Assembly (NCBI GenBank): GCA_903930745.1
Contig: CAIYZX010000006.1
Location: 1-8,331, forward strand
DNA: 8,331 nt
Direction: 5' to 3'
From: an uncultured Chloroflexota bacterium
GTDB lineage: Bacteria > Chloroflexota > Limnocylindria > Limnocylindrales > CSP1-4
Shown here: piece by piece, positions 1 to 7,184 of the stretch
How the letters are laid out: the number at the start of each line of letters is the position of its first letter
Position numbering within the stretch: position 1 is the first letter of the stretch
Position numbers and translations under genes: made by a program
The notes under the pieces: model-generated
The model's input: the letters and a program-made list of their open reading frames with translations, nothing else
Databases searched by the model: none
What the model was told of the DNA's origin: nothing

Positions 1-222
1 CCCGATCCGAACAAGGTCTACTTCGACTCCGCGCGGCGGATGAAGGGCATCGAGCGGGGCGTGGTGATCCTGGTTGACGTGCCGGATCCCGGGCCTGCGG
101 GCAGCCTGGAGCGGCGCCTGCTCTACGCCGGCGTCACCCGCGCCACCACGTACCTGTGCGTGATCGCGACCGCGGAACGGATCGGCGCGCTGAAGGCGAT
201 CGCCTCCTCGTACCGCGCGTAG
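1..222 (+). CDS. UvrD-like superfamily 1 DNA helicase, C-terminal fragment
   Basis: The reading frame is open from the first base and ends at a TAG, leaving about 73 residues of the C-terminus of a larger protein whose start lies outside the window. Two helicase motifs are visible. A motif V-like MKGIERGVVILVDVP corresponds to the family's (F)KGLE..VVIL, and a motif VI-like RRLLYAGVTRATTYLCVIAT corresponds to LLYVGLTRARxxLxVI, which holds the arginine that contacts ATP. This combination belongs to the UvrD C-terminal (2A) domain of superfamily 1 helicases, ATP-driven 3'-5' translocases used in DNA repair or in nuclease-helicase fusions. KGIER followed closely by LLYAGVTRA most resembles the short UvrD_C_2 type found in stand-alone or NERD-fused helicases rather than classic UvrD or PcrA. 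The motif V segment has Ile for the usual Leu. The N-terminal Walker A half cannot be seen, so the subfamily is open. The gene converges on the protease gene with only 15 nt between stops. Confidence 0.85.
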   Translation, partial: PDPNKVYFDSARRMKGIERGVVILVDVPDPGPAGSLERRLLYAGVTRATTYLCVIATAERIGALKAIASSYRA

Positions 223-237
223 ACCTCGGCCCGGCCC

Positions 238-3200
238 TCAGCGCAGGATCCCGAACGCGTCCAGGTCCACTCGGGGCCGCCCACCCGTGCCTGCGCACAC
301 CACGCGGATCGTGTGCGTGCCGGAGGCGCCCCAGGTGCGGGCCCAGACCACGAAGCGATTCGTCGTGGTAGCACCAACCGTGTCCACCACGATGGGCGTG
401 GCGGCGCCATCCACGTAGATCCGGACCTTGCCCCGGCCAGGCGCCCGCGTCATCACGATCGCGATGGCCTTGCCCGTGAACGTCAGGCGGGCCGAAGAGC
501 CCGCGGTCCGCGAGGTCTTGGCGGTTCCGCCGCTGTACCCGGTGCTGCTCACGGTGGACCAGGTGCCGGCGTACGTGGCGGCGCCCTCCTGTGCAAGGGC
601 CGGCGTCACGACCGGGCCCGTGCTCCACCAGGCGCCGGCGTTGCCCGCGACGTCCGTGGCGCGGACCCGGAAGCGCACGCCCCGTCCGGGGGCCAGGGTC
701 GCCGCTGCCGATGGCGAGCTGAGCGCGGCCGAGACGACCGTCCACGTGGCGCCTCCGTCCGTCGACCGCTGGAGCTCGTACGTGGCGATGCCGGAGCCGC
801 CCGCGCCATCGGACCCGGTCCAGCTGACCGTCACCGGGAGGGCGGTGGCCGCCAGCGAGGCCCCTGACCTGAGCGCGGTTGCGGGTGCCGTGGTGGTGGG
901 CCTGGTCAGATCGACCTGGATGGTTCGCAGGCCGGAGGTCCCCAGGTTGGCGAAGGCGTCCGCCTGGGTCGCCTCCACGGTGTGGATGCCCTCGGCCGCG
1001 ATGGCCGAGGCGAGCGTGACCGTCCAGGTGCCATCCAGGCAGGCCGACGTGTCGGCGCCCGGTGCGCCCCCGTCCACGCCAACCGCCACGTCGCCGTCGC
1101 CCGTGGTGCACGTGCCGCCCAGGCTCGTGATCGGCAGGCGGGTGGCCAGCGGGAACGCCATGGTGGTGCCGTTCACCGCATCCAGGGTCACCACGGGCGG
1201 CTCCGTGTCCGCGGTCACGTGGATCGTGGCCGCGTTCGTGGTGGCGGTGCCCGCCATGTTCGTGAAGACCGCCCGGACCTGGGCCCCATCGTGCTCCGGG
1301 CCCACGGTGAGGGAGAGATTGGGGCCGGTGGAGCCGGGCAGATCCGCCCACTCACCGCCCGGCGGGAGAAGCTGCCAGTGGGCCTGCGCGGCGGGGGCGC
1401 CCGATGCGGACGCGGAGAACTGGACCGTCTCGCCCGGGAGCGCGGCGACGTCCTCCGGGTTGCCCGTGATGACCGGAGCCGTCGCCGGGATGACGTCCGG
1501 GACGCAGTCCGCCGCCGGGTCTGCAACGGTGGAGGTGCGGAGGTTGTCCACCAGCACCCCCGTGTCCAGCTGGTCGTCGCCTGCATCGAAGATGGACAGG
1601 AAGAGTGCATGGACGCCCGCTGCGGCAGGTGCCCGCACCGCGAACAGCTCCGATGCCGAAGCGAAGGCGGTCAGGCCATCGGGCGGGGCGGTGAGGCCGT
1701 CGACGCCCGTGGTCCGCATGCTGATCTGGCGCCCGAACCCGTCCACCGCGATGTTGTGCGGCGCCGTGAGCTCGCCGCCGTTCGCAAGGGACCAGTCCGA
1801 GACGTCCAGCTCCGCCACGAAGGCGTCGTTGAACGCGGTGGCGGGCGTGCCGCTGTCGTTGGTGACCAGGCGCGCGTCGAAGGCCAGGCAGTTCGCGCCC
1901 TCCGGCACCTCAAGGTTCACGCGCAGGATCGTCGTGTCGAAGTCCTCGTCGCCGCGGGCACCTGCGGGGGAAGGGGCGACCGTCTCCAGCCTGCGTGATG
2001 CGACCCGGTCCGGTGCCGAGAAGCCCACGGCGGCCGCGCTCGTCAGGACGGCGTACGTGGAGCCCGCGGTGGGGAACTCGCCCACGACCGTGGAGCGGAC
2101 GCCGTTCGGCGTGCCGGAGCCACGGGCCACGTAGAGCGCATCGAGCATCGTCACCGACGGGGTGGTCATCGCAAGCGCAAGGAGACGCGGCTCGTTGGTG
2201 ATCACCAGCAGCGCGGCCCGGCTGGCCGTGGACCCTGCCGCATTGGTGAAGACCGCCCGGAACTGCCTGCCATGGTCGCCCGCGGTGGTCGTGAACGAGA
2301 GCAGCGTGTTGGTGGCACCCGGGATGTCCGCCCATGTGCCGCCCTGGGGACGAGCCTGCCACTGGATCGTGGGCGCGGGCACCCCCTCCCCGGTGGCGCC
2401 GAAGCTGGCGGTGGCACCTGCGGCCACCGCCCGGTCCGCGGGCTGGGAGATCACGCTGGGCAGGGTGGGCAGCACCACGGTGATGGTCGCCTCCAGCGAG
2501 GTGGACGAGGCGATCTCGTTCGTGGCGACCATCCTGATCCTGCGCCCGGAGTCTTCCAGCGTGACGGGCAGGGCAAGCTCCGACGCGGTCGCCCCGGGCA
2601 GGCTCACCCAGTCCTCGCCGGGTGCCTGGGTCTGCCACTGGAGCGTGGGGGCCGGCACGCCCGTTGCCGTCGCAGAGAAGCCGGCGGTGAAGCCGTCCGC
2701 GACGGTCTGGTCCGCCGGGTGGCCGGTGACCACCGCGCCAAGGCCGGGACCGCAGTCCGCGGCGCTGTCTGCGACCGTGCTCGTGCGCAGGCCATCGAGG
2801 AGCACGCCGGTGGCGGCCTGGTGGAACGTGCCCTGGTCCAGGACGGTCAGGAACACCGAGTGGGCGCCGGGCGTGACCGCGGTCCGCGCGACCATCACCG
2901 GGCCTGCGAACGCGAAGCCCGTGGTGGCCCCCGGACCGAGATCCAGCAGCCCCGCGATCGTGGCGAGGCGGACGGTGTCGCCCGCGGGCGTTCGCGCGAA
3001 GTCCAGCGGGGCCGCGAGGACGCTGCCGTTGTGGCTCCAGGTTGACGCGTCCAGCTCCGCCACGAAGGCGTCGTCGCCGTTGTTGATGAACGCGTCCGCC
3101 AGGAGGCGGTAGTCCAGCGCGAGACAGTTGGCGCCGGGAGGGACGGTGAAGGCCACGCGCAACGTGGTCGCGGCGCCAAGGAAGGGCGGCGTCAGGCTTG

Positions 3201-6200
3201 ACGGTGTGGCCGGCGAGACCGTGAGGTCCGGTACGTTGCCCGTGGAGAGTGCTGCGAACGTTGCGCCCTCGCGCGGGAACGAGGCGGCGGGCACCGTGCC
3301 AACGACGGCCGGCACGCCCTGGGTGCGGATCCGCGTGAACTGGGCTCCGGTGATCGTGACGGACGCGGTGCCCAGCGCAGTGGCCAGCTCCCCGGCGACG
3401 TCCGGGACGGTGAGGACGGCGGCCCTGGTGGTGACCGCGGCCTCGGTGTTCGTGAAGATCGCCCGGTAGTGCGTGCCGGACAGCGCAGGTGTGGCGAGGA
3501 GCGACAGCGTGGTGGACGTCTCGCCGGGGATGTCCGTGAAGTCGCCGCCCTCCTCCTGCGCCTGCCAGCGGACGGTGGGCGCAGGGCTGCCGCCGGCCGT
3601 TGCATGCAGCTCCAGGAGCTGGCCGTCCAGGAGCGTCGCATCCAGCGGCTGGGTGGTCACGAACGGCGGCACGGGGAGGCCCGGTGACACGTACGTGCAC
3701 GCCACCGCGCTGGCGTCCGCGAGGTGGGGCAGCCGGTGCGACACCGGCGTGCCCACCGTCCCGCTCACGTCCTCCACGCCTGCCGTGGCCGCCGCGCCGT
3801 GGTCCACCGCGGGTCCACCCGCGACCATGTCCAGCCAGGCAAGGCGGACCACCCCGGTGGTCTCCGCCAGGCTGGCCTGGAACGAGGCCGTGCCGCCGCC
3901 CGTCGCGGACGTCACGCCGTCCCACGTGATCACCACCCGCCGGTTCGGTGCGGTACCGGTCGTCCGCGCCGACACGCTGCCCGCGCCCGGATCCCAGTCG
4001 TCCCACGCGGCTGCGACCAGGTTGGAGGGCGCCGTGGCACCCGGGATCGGGGCGTTCGTGGCGATGCTGCCCGCCGTGCCACCCGGCCCCAGGACCAGGT
4101 AGCCGTCCGCGGCCACCGTCACGCTGGTGAAGGGGAGGCCGTAGTGGCTGAAGGTGAAGGGCAGGGCCAGGCTCGCCGTCCCGGCGGCGCCCACGGGAAG
4201 GATGGTGCCGCCCGCGGGGTCCGTCCATGCGAAGACCTCCGGAACGCAGGCGTAGGTGCCGGGCTCGCTGACGGCCAGGGCAACCTCGTCCGTGGTCGCT
4301 GTCCCGGCAGCGTTCGTGAAGATCGCCCGGTACCTGGTGCCGGTGTCTGCACGTGACGGCGTGAACGCCAGCGTGGTGCCGGATGCGCCGGGAATGTCAG
4401 CCCATGCGCCGCCCGCCGGCTCCGCCTGCCAGCGCACGGTGGGGACCGGGTCGCCGGTGGCGCCTGTCGTGAAGCGGACCGCCGTGCCGTCTGCGACAGC
4501 CTGGTCATCCGGCTGGAGGGCGATCGCGGGGAGGGTGGCCGCCGCCGTGACCGCCGAGACCGTGCCGGAGAAGCCGGAGGCGCCGTTTGGGCTGGTCCCG
4601 CGGACCCGGAAGCAGAAGGCGGTGTTCGGGGTGAGGCCGGCGACCGGGTAGGCCGAGGTGCCGGCGGGGAGCGTGGCGGCGGTCGTGAACGTCCCACACG
4701 CGGGCGCGGTCCCGGTGGTGACCTGCACCTCGTATGCCGCCTCGCCGGTGACGCCATCGGTCCAGGCGAGCTGTACCCGGCCGGCGCCCAGCGTCGTGGC
4801 GGTCAACCCGGACGGTGCCCCGCTGGGGGCGGCTCCACCAGGAAGGCACGTGGCGGTCATGCCGCCCACGTCCAGTCGCCCGCTTGTGACCACCTTCCCG
4901 ACCAGCGAGCTGGTGAGCGTGGTGTGGCCCAGCAATGCGGCCCTGAGCTCGTTCGCGCCCAGCGCGCCGTTCATCGATGCGCAGAGGGCGATGGCGCCCG
5001 TCACGTGCGGCGCCGCCTGGCTTGTGCCGTCAAGGACGCCATAGCCGCCACCGGGGACCGTGGAGAGGATGGCCTCGCCGGGGGCACCGAGGTCCACGCT
5101 CGCCGCACCTCTGTTGCTGAAGGAGGCGAGTGCTCCGGCCTGCGTGATGGCGGCGACGCTCACGAGGCAGTCGAAGCCGCGCGCGGAGCCGTCCGCCCTG
5201 ACCGTGCACGTGTTGGACGCCGGGTACGTGGGGACGTTGTCGTTGTTGGCGCCATCGTTCCCGGCTGCGGCCACGAAGAGGATTCCGGCGTCGCCGCCGC
5301 GGTTGATCGCATCCTCCAGCGCCTGGCTGTCGCCGGCGCCGCCCCACGAGTTGTTGCTGGCAACCACGTTGAGGCCGTGACGCGTCCGCAGGTCCGTCAG
5401 GTAGTCCAGGGCCTCCACCGCGTCACCGGTGAACCCGGAGGGCCCGATGACCTTCGCAGGCACCAGCGTGACGTGCCACGCCACGCCGGCCACGCCTTCG
5501 CCGTTGCCGCCCACGGCACCCACCGTGCCCGCCACGTGTGTCCCGTGGTCGATGTCGCCGTTGTCGAGCAGCGTGTTGTCGTCGGCCGCAAAGTCCCACC
5601 CGTGAACGTCGTCGATGTAGCCGTTGCCGTCGTCGTCGATCCCGTTGTCCGGGGTCTCGAACGGATTGGTCCAGATGTTGGCCGCGAGGTCCGGGTGCGT
5701 GATGTCCACGCCGCCATCCACGATCCCGACCACCACCGACGCGGAGCCCGTATGACCGTCCAACCACGCCTCGTCGGCGCCGCTGCCGAAGGCGTTGGCA
5801 CCGGGCGCGACGGCGTTGCCGTGCATGCCCCAGAGCTCGCCGCTGGTGTAGCGCGGATCGTTGGACGTGTCGGCGAGCGTGATCGCGTACTCAGGCTCCG
5901 CGTACCGGACGTTGGGGTTGTGGGCAAGGGCGGTCAGCGCCCGCGGCAGGTCCGCCTCCGTTCGGAGCGTCCAGCGCTCCGTGCCGGCAGCGAGGCGCGA
6001 GAGGGCCGCGCGGGCCGCGACGACGTGCGTGCCACCGGTCGATGCGGCATCAAGGCCGCCGGGCTGCGCGTCCAGGGATGCCGCCGCAGCAGCGCGGGAG
6101 GCCGCCGCGGTCCCGGGCCGGAAGGCGACGAGCAGGGTGCGCGGACGATGGGGTGCGAGGCCGCCTGCCACGGAGGGTGTGGCCATGACCGGCGCGTCCG

Positions 6201-6336
6201 TGGGGACCACGCTGGGCGCGGCCGTGCCCCCGGGCGTCGCCATGACGGCCGGTGTGTTGCCGAGCGCGAGGATCGCCGATGCCACGATGCCCGCGATGCG
6301 CGGGGCAATGCCTGCCTGCCTGGACATCCGTGCCAC
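238..6336 (-). CDS. Giant secreted S8 subtilisin-like protease with Ig-like, FN3 and adhesion modules
   Basis: A 2032-residue exported serine endopeptidase. The GTG start is chosen because GGAGG lies 5 nt upstream; the ATG three codons later is 14 nt from it. Residues 1-33 look like a Sec signal peptide (basic start, hydrophobic AGIVASAILALG, cleavage near VMA/TP). About 66-153 is a propeptide ending in NVRYAEPEY, as in fervidolysin-type precursors. The catalytic domain is about 155-500: Asp207 (GIVDGGVDITHPDL), His264 (HGTHVAG), oxyanion Asn360 (AAAGND) and Ser439 (DGTSQAAPHV), so it should be active. An Asp/Asn-rich loop at 230-248 (GIDDDGNGYIDD) is a likely calcium site. Then follow FN3 (about 506-600), Ig (601-690), a beta module with FTFSHYG and AAWDDWDPG (691-885), Ig (887-978), a choice-of-anchor-L-like module (979-1197), Ig (1198-1288), Ig (1289-1380), a second anchor-L-like module (1381-1613), Ig (1614-1709), a beta module (1710-1811), FN3-like (1812-1912) and a C-terminal beta-sandwich (1913-2032). 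There is no LPXTG or C-terminal membrane helix. Likely role: extracellular protein breakdown or surface adhesion; the substrate is unknown. Confidence 0.93.
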   Translation of the reverse strand: MARMSRQAGIAPRIAGIVASAILALGNTPAVMATPGGTAAPSVVPTDAPVMATPSVAGGLAPHRPRTLLVAFRPGTAAASRAAAAASLDAQPGGLDAASTGGTHVVAARAALSRLAAGTERWTLRTEADLPRALTALAHNPNVRYAEPEYAITLADTSNDPRYTSGELWGMHGNAVAPGANAFGSGADEAWLDGHTGSASVVVGIVDGGVDITHPDLAANIWTNPFETPDNGIDDDGNGYIDDVHGWDFAADDNTLLDNGDIDHGTHVAGTVGAVGGNGEGVAGVAWHVTLVPAKVIGPSGFTGDAVEALDYLTDLRTRHGLNVVASNNSWGGAGDSQALEDAINRGGDAGILFVAAAGNDGANNDNVPTYPASNTCTVRADGSARGFDCLVSVAAITQAGALASFSNRGAASVDLGAPGEAILSTVPGGGYGVLDGTSQAAPHVTGAIALCASMNGALGANELRAALLGHTTLTSSLVGKVVTSGRLDVGGMTATCLPGGAAPSGAPSGLTATTLGAGRVQLAWTDGVTGEAAYEVQVTTGTAPACGTFTTAATLPAGTSAYPVAGLTPNTAFCFRVRGTSPNGASGFSGTVSAVTAAATLPAIALQPDDQAVADGTAVRFTTGATGDPVPTVRWQAEPAGGAWADIPGASGTTLAFTPSRADTGTRYRAIFTNAAGTATTDEVALAVSEPGTYACVPEVFAWTDPAGGTILPVGAAGTASLALPFTFSHYGLPFTSVTVAADGYLVLGPGGTAGSIATNAPIPGATAPSNLVAAAWDDWDPGAGSVSARTTGTAPNRRVVITWDGVTSATGGGTASFQASLAETTGVVRLAWLDMVAGGPAVDHGAAATAGVEDVSGTVGTPVSHRLPHLADASAVACTYVSPGLPVPPFVTTQPLDATLLDGQLLELHATAGGSPAPTVRWQAQEEGGDFTDIPGETSTTLSLLATPALSGTHYRAIFTNTEAAVTTRAAVLTVPDVAGELATALGTASVTITGAQFTRIRTQGVPAVVGTVPAASFPREGATFAALSTGNVPDLTVSPATPSSLTPPFLGAATTLRVAFTVPPGANCLALDYRLLADAFINNGDDAFVAELDASTWSHNGSVLAAPLDFARTPAGDTVRLATIAGLLDLGPGATTGFAFAGPVMVARTAVTPGAHSVFLTVLDQGTFHQAATGVLLDGLRTSTVADSAADCGPGLGAVVTGHPADQTVADGFTAGFSATATGVPAPTLQWQTQAPGEDWVSLPGATASELALPVTLEDSGRRIRMVATNEIASSTSLEATITVVLPTLPSVISQPADRAVAAGATASFGATGEGVPAPTIQWQARPQGGTWADIPGATNTLLSFTTTAGDHGRQFRAVFTNAAGSTASRAALLVITNEPRLLALAMTTPSVTMLDALYVARGSGTPNGVRSTVVGEFPTAGSTYAVLTSAAAVGFSAPDRVASRRLETVAPSPAGARGDEDFDTTILRVNLEVPEGANCLAFDARLVTNDSGTPATAFNDAFVAELDVSDWSLANGGELTAPHNIAVDGFGRQISMRTTGVDGLTAPPDGLTAFASASELFAVRAPAAAGVHALFLSIFDAGDDQLDTGVLVDNLRTSTVADPAADCVPDVIPATAPVITGNPEDVAALPGETVQFSASASGAPAAQAHWQLLPPGGEWADLPGSTGPNLSLTVGPEHDGAQVRAVFTNMAGTATTNAATIHVTADTEPPVVTLDAVNGTTMAFPLATRLPITSLGGTCTTGDGDVAVGVDGGAPGADTSACLDGTWTVTLASAIAAEGIHTVEATQADAFANLGTSGLRTIQVDLTRPTTTAPATALRSGASLAATALPVTVSWTGSDGAGGSGIATYELQRSTDGGATWTVVSAALSSPSAAATLAPGRGVRFRVRATDVAGNAGAWWSTGPVVTPALAQEGAATYAGTWSTVSSTGYSGGTAKTSRTAGSSARLTFTGKAIAIVMTRAPGRGKVRIYVDGAATPIVVDTVGATTTNRFVVWARTWGASGTHTIRVVCAGTGGRPRVDLDAFGILR
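241..600 (-). other. C-terminal beta-sandwich module of the protease (residues 1913-2032)
   Basis: The last 120 residues contain a YAGTWSTVSSTGYSGGTAK segment, then RLTFTGKAIAIV, GRGKVRIYVDG, a FVVWARTWGASGTHTIRVV strand and GRPRVDLDAFGIL at the very end. I recognise this pattern as a recurring C-terminal galactose-binding-like beta-sandwich of secreted actinobacterial and Chloroflexota proteins. It often follows an FN3-like domain, as it does here. Binding to cell-surface or environmental polysaccharide is an inference from the fold type. No sorting signal or membrane anchor follows it. Confidence 0.6.
1210..2472 (-). repeat. Ig / anchor-L-like / Ig block, copy 2 (residues 1289-1709)
   Basis: Second copy, immediately following copy 1 in the protein. 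The first Ig (TIQWQARPQGGTWADIPGAT, then FRAVFTNAAGSTASRAALLVI) matches the first Ig of copy 1. The middle module repeats NCLAFDARL, NDAFVAELDVSDW, HALFLSIFDAGDDQ and TGVLVDNLRTSTVADPAADC, including the paired cysteines (Cys1483 and Cys1611). The last Ig (AHWQLLPPGGEWADLPGST) matches the last Ig of copy 1. Copy 2 is about 20 residues longer, and its middle module keeps the more canonical motif forms (FNDAF, DAGDDQLDTGVLVDN). Divergence is substantial, so the duplication is not recent. Confidence 0.7.
2473..3678 (-). repeat. Ig / anchor-L-like / Ig block, copy 1 (residues 887-1288)
   Basis: First copy of an apparent tandem duplication inside the protease gene. It encodes an Ig-like domain (TVRWQAQEEGGDFTDIPGE, then YRAIFTNTEAAVTTRAAVLTV), a roughly 220-residue module (NCLALDYRL, DDAFVAELDASTW, HSVFLTVLDQG, TGVLLDGLRTSTVADSAADC), and a second Ig-like domain (TLQWQTQAPGEDWVSLPGAT). 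The middle module resembles the choice-of-anchor-L family by its NDAF-type acidic strand and its hydrophobic strand ending in an Asp. Cys1071 and Cys1195 flank it and may form a disulfide. The same order recurs in the adjoining block at 1210-2472. Confidence 0.7.
4837..5874 (-). other. Region encoding the subtilase catalytic domain (residues 155-500)
   Basis: This segment encodes the peptidase S8 core. Seen directly: Asp207, His264 and Ser439 in their family motifs, with Asn360 for the oxyanion hole. Two features differ from the textbook sequence. The residue after the catalytic serine is Gln440 (codon CAG), where most subtilases have Met (GTSMAAPHV). An extra loop between YPAS and VSVAA carries Cys377 and Cys390, 13 residues apart, which could form a disulfide hairpin in the exported enzyme. 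The acidic loop at 230-248 matches the NGIDDDGNGYIDD-type insertion common in large secreted bacterial subtilases. Confidence 0.88.
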
Positions 6337-6341
6337 CCCAG

Positions 6342-6346
6342 CCTCC
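6342..6346 (-). promoter_or_regulatory. Shine-Dalgarno site of the protease gene
   Basis: The minus strand reads GGAGG, with 5 nt before the GTG at 6336. The alternative ATG at 6327 would be 14 nt away, so the site favours the GTG start. Confidence 0.7.
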
Positions 6347-6464
6347 GTCCCGGCACACCGGACGGAGACCCGGATTGGACTGCGCTGCCTGTGACGGGAC
6401 GGCGGGACCGGGGACGCGGGGCCAGAACGGGATCATGGCGGCCCACGGGTGGGCTGTCGGCCAG

Positions 6465-6485
6465 TGCACGGGCATGCGCCGTGCA
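6465..6485. repeat. 7-bp inverted repeat, possible terminator or operator
   Basis: TGCACGG (6465-6471) is the exact reverse complement of CCGTGCA (6479-6485), with a 7-nt spacer. It sits about 70 nt past the stop of the unrecognised acidic protein gene and about 130 nt upstream of the protease start. It could act as a weak hairpin for the upstream transcript or as a regulator site in front of the protease. No T-run follows on either strand, so a classic intrinsic terminator is not supported. Confidence 0.35.
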
Positions 6486-6556
6486 GGGCGACCCGGTGGG
6501 GCGTGTCGTCGGGCGCCTACAGGAGGGTGGTCACAGCCGACACACCTGCCCGAATC

Positions 6557-7135
6557 TCACGCCTCGTCCCGGTCCTCGTCCTCATCCCGGGTGCTGGGCT
6601 CGTGCCAGGTCTCGATGGCCGCCCGGATCTCCGGCAGATCCGCTGGGCCAATGTCCTGCGAACGGAAGAACCCGAGCCCGAAGAGGGCTCCGGCGGCCTC
6701 GTCGGCCGTGGGGTAGAGCCCGCCGGAGCTCTGGTCCGGGCCGGAGGCGATGTACCCGCCGCCCCACTCGTTGACCAGCCACGCCTCGCGACCGTCATCA
6801 CCCGCGATCCCGTACAGGCAGGCGCCCGGCAGGTTCATCTCGACATCGTCGTCGAAGGCCATCTCCCAGGCCTCCCGCACCGCCGCCAGGAAGGCGTCGT
6901 CCGGGAGTGCGAGGAGGGCCGGGACATCGGCGTCCTCGTCCCACGCGATGTGCATGCCCAGGGCGTCCGGGGAGATGAAGCGGTACTCGTCGCCGTTGAC
7001 GCGCTCGCCCCAGGTCTCGGCGAGCCACCGGTCCAGGCGCCGTGCAAGGTCCTCGCCCAACGGCGCACCACCGTTCGCCGCCTCCAGCATGGCGGCCCGA
7101 AGCTCCTGGTCGTCCAGCTCGATCTCGTCAGCCAC
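6557..7135 (-). CDS. Unrecognised acidic cytoplasmic protein
   Basis: I do not recognise this 192-residue protein. It has no signal peptide or membrane segment and is strongly acidic, with an Asp/Glu/Arg tail (TRDEDEDRDEA). The N-terminal half is predicted mainly helical (ELRAAMLEAANGG, LARRLDRWLAETWGERV, DDAFLAAVREAWEMAF). The middle has a glycine- and aromatic-rich stretch, LPGACLYGIAGDDGREAWLVNEWGGGYIASGP, which looks like beta strands. A helical LYPTADEAAGALFGLGF follows. The frame runs open upstream to 7354, but that would overlap the DUF2177 gene and read unstructured Arg/Pro-rich residues. I chose the GTG at 7135 because GAGG lies 7 nt upstream; an ATG at 7150 (five codons earlier) is possible but has only a poor GGGGA site. 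It is on the same strand as the protease but 220 nt away, with its own likely promoter, so co-transcription is uncertain. Confidence 0.75.
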   Translation of the reverse strand: MADEIELDDQELRAAMLEAANGGAPLGEDLARRLDRWLAETWGERVNGDEYRFISPDALGMHIAWDEDADVPALLALPDDAFLAAVREAWEMAFDDDVEMNLPGACLYGIAGDDGREAWLVNEWGGGYIASGPDQSSGGLYPTADEAAGALFGLGFFRSQDIGPADLPEIRAAIETWHEPSTRDEDEDRDEA

Positions 7136-7142
7136 CGGCGTC

Positions 7143-7146
7143 CCTC
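7143..7146 (-). promoter_or_regulatory. Ribosome binding site of the acidic protein gene
   Basis: GAGG on the minus strand lies 7 nt before the GTG at 7135. It is the best-placed purine run and decides the preferred start over the ATG at 7150. Confidence 0.5.
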
Positions 7147-7184
7147 GCATCTCGTCCCCGGCCCTCGACGGGCCTGCGCCCCCG

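Noticed and set aside
223..237. Terminator between the helicase and protease genes
   Set aside because: Only 15 nt separate the stop codons, and I see no stem-loop or T-run there.
428..2134. 568-residue plus-strand open frame antisense to the protease tail
   Set aside because: Low-complexity Ser/Ala/Val/Pro/Arg composition with no domain signature; the minus strand holds clear repeated Ig-like modules with conserved motifs.
1910..4228. 772-residue minus-strand frame within the protease gene
   Set aside because: It is a frame-shifted Gly/Arg/His/Pro-rich reading of the same strand. The in-frame reading gives coherent domains across the whole interval, so no frameshift is needed.
6455..6542. 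TGTCGGC and GCCGACA inverted pair, about 74 nt apart
   Set aside because: A 7-bp pair over this distance is expected by chance in GC-rich DNA and does not frame any feature.
4924..6774. 616-residue plus-strand open frame antisense to the protease
   Set aside because: It is antisense to the catalytic domain, signal peptide and start of the protease, has Arg/Gly/Val-rich composition without motifs, and is the kind of shadow frame expected in GC-rich DNA.
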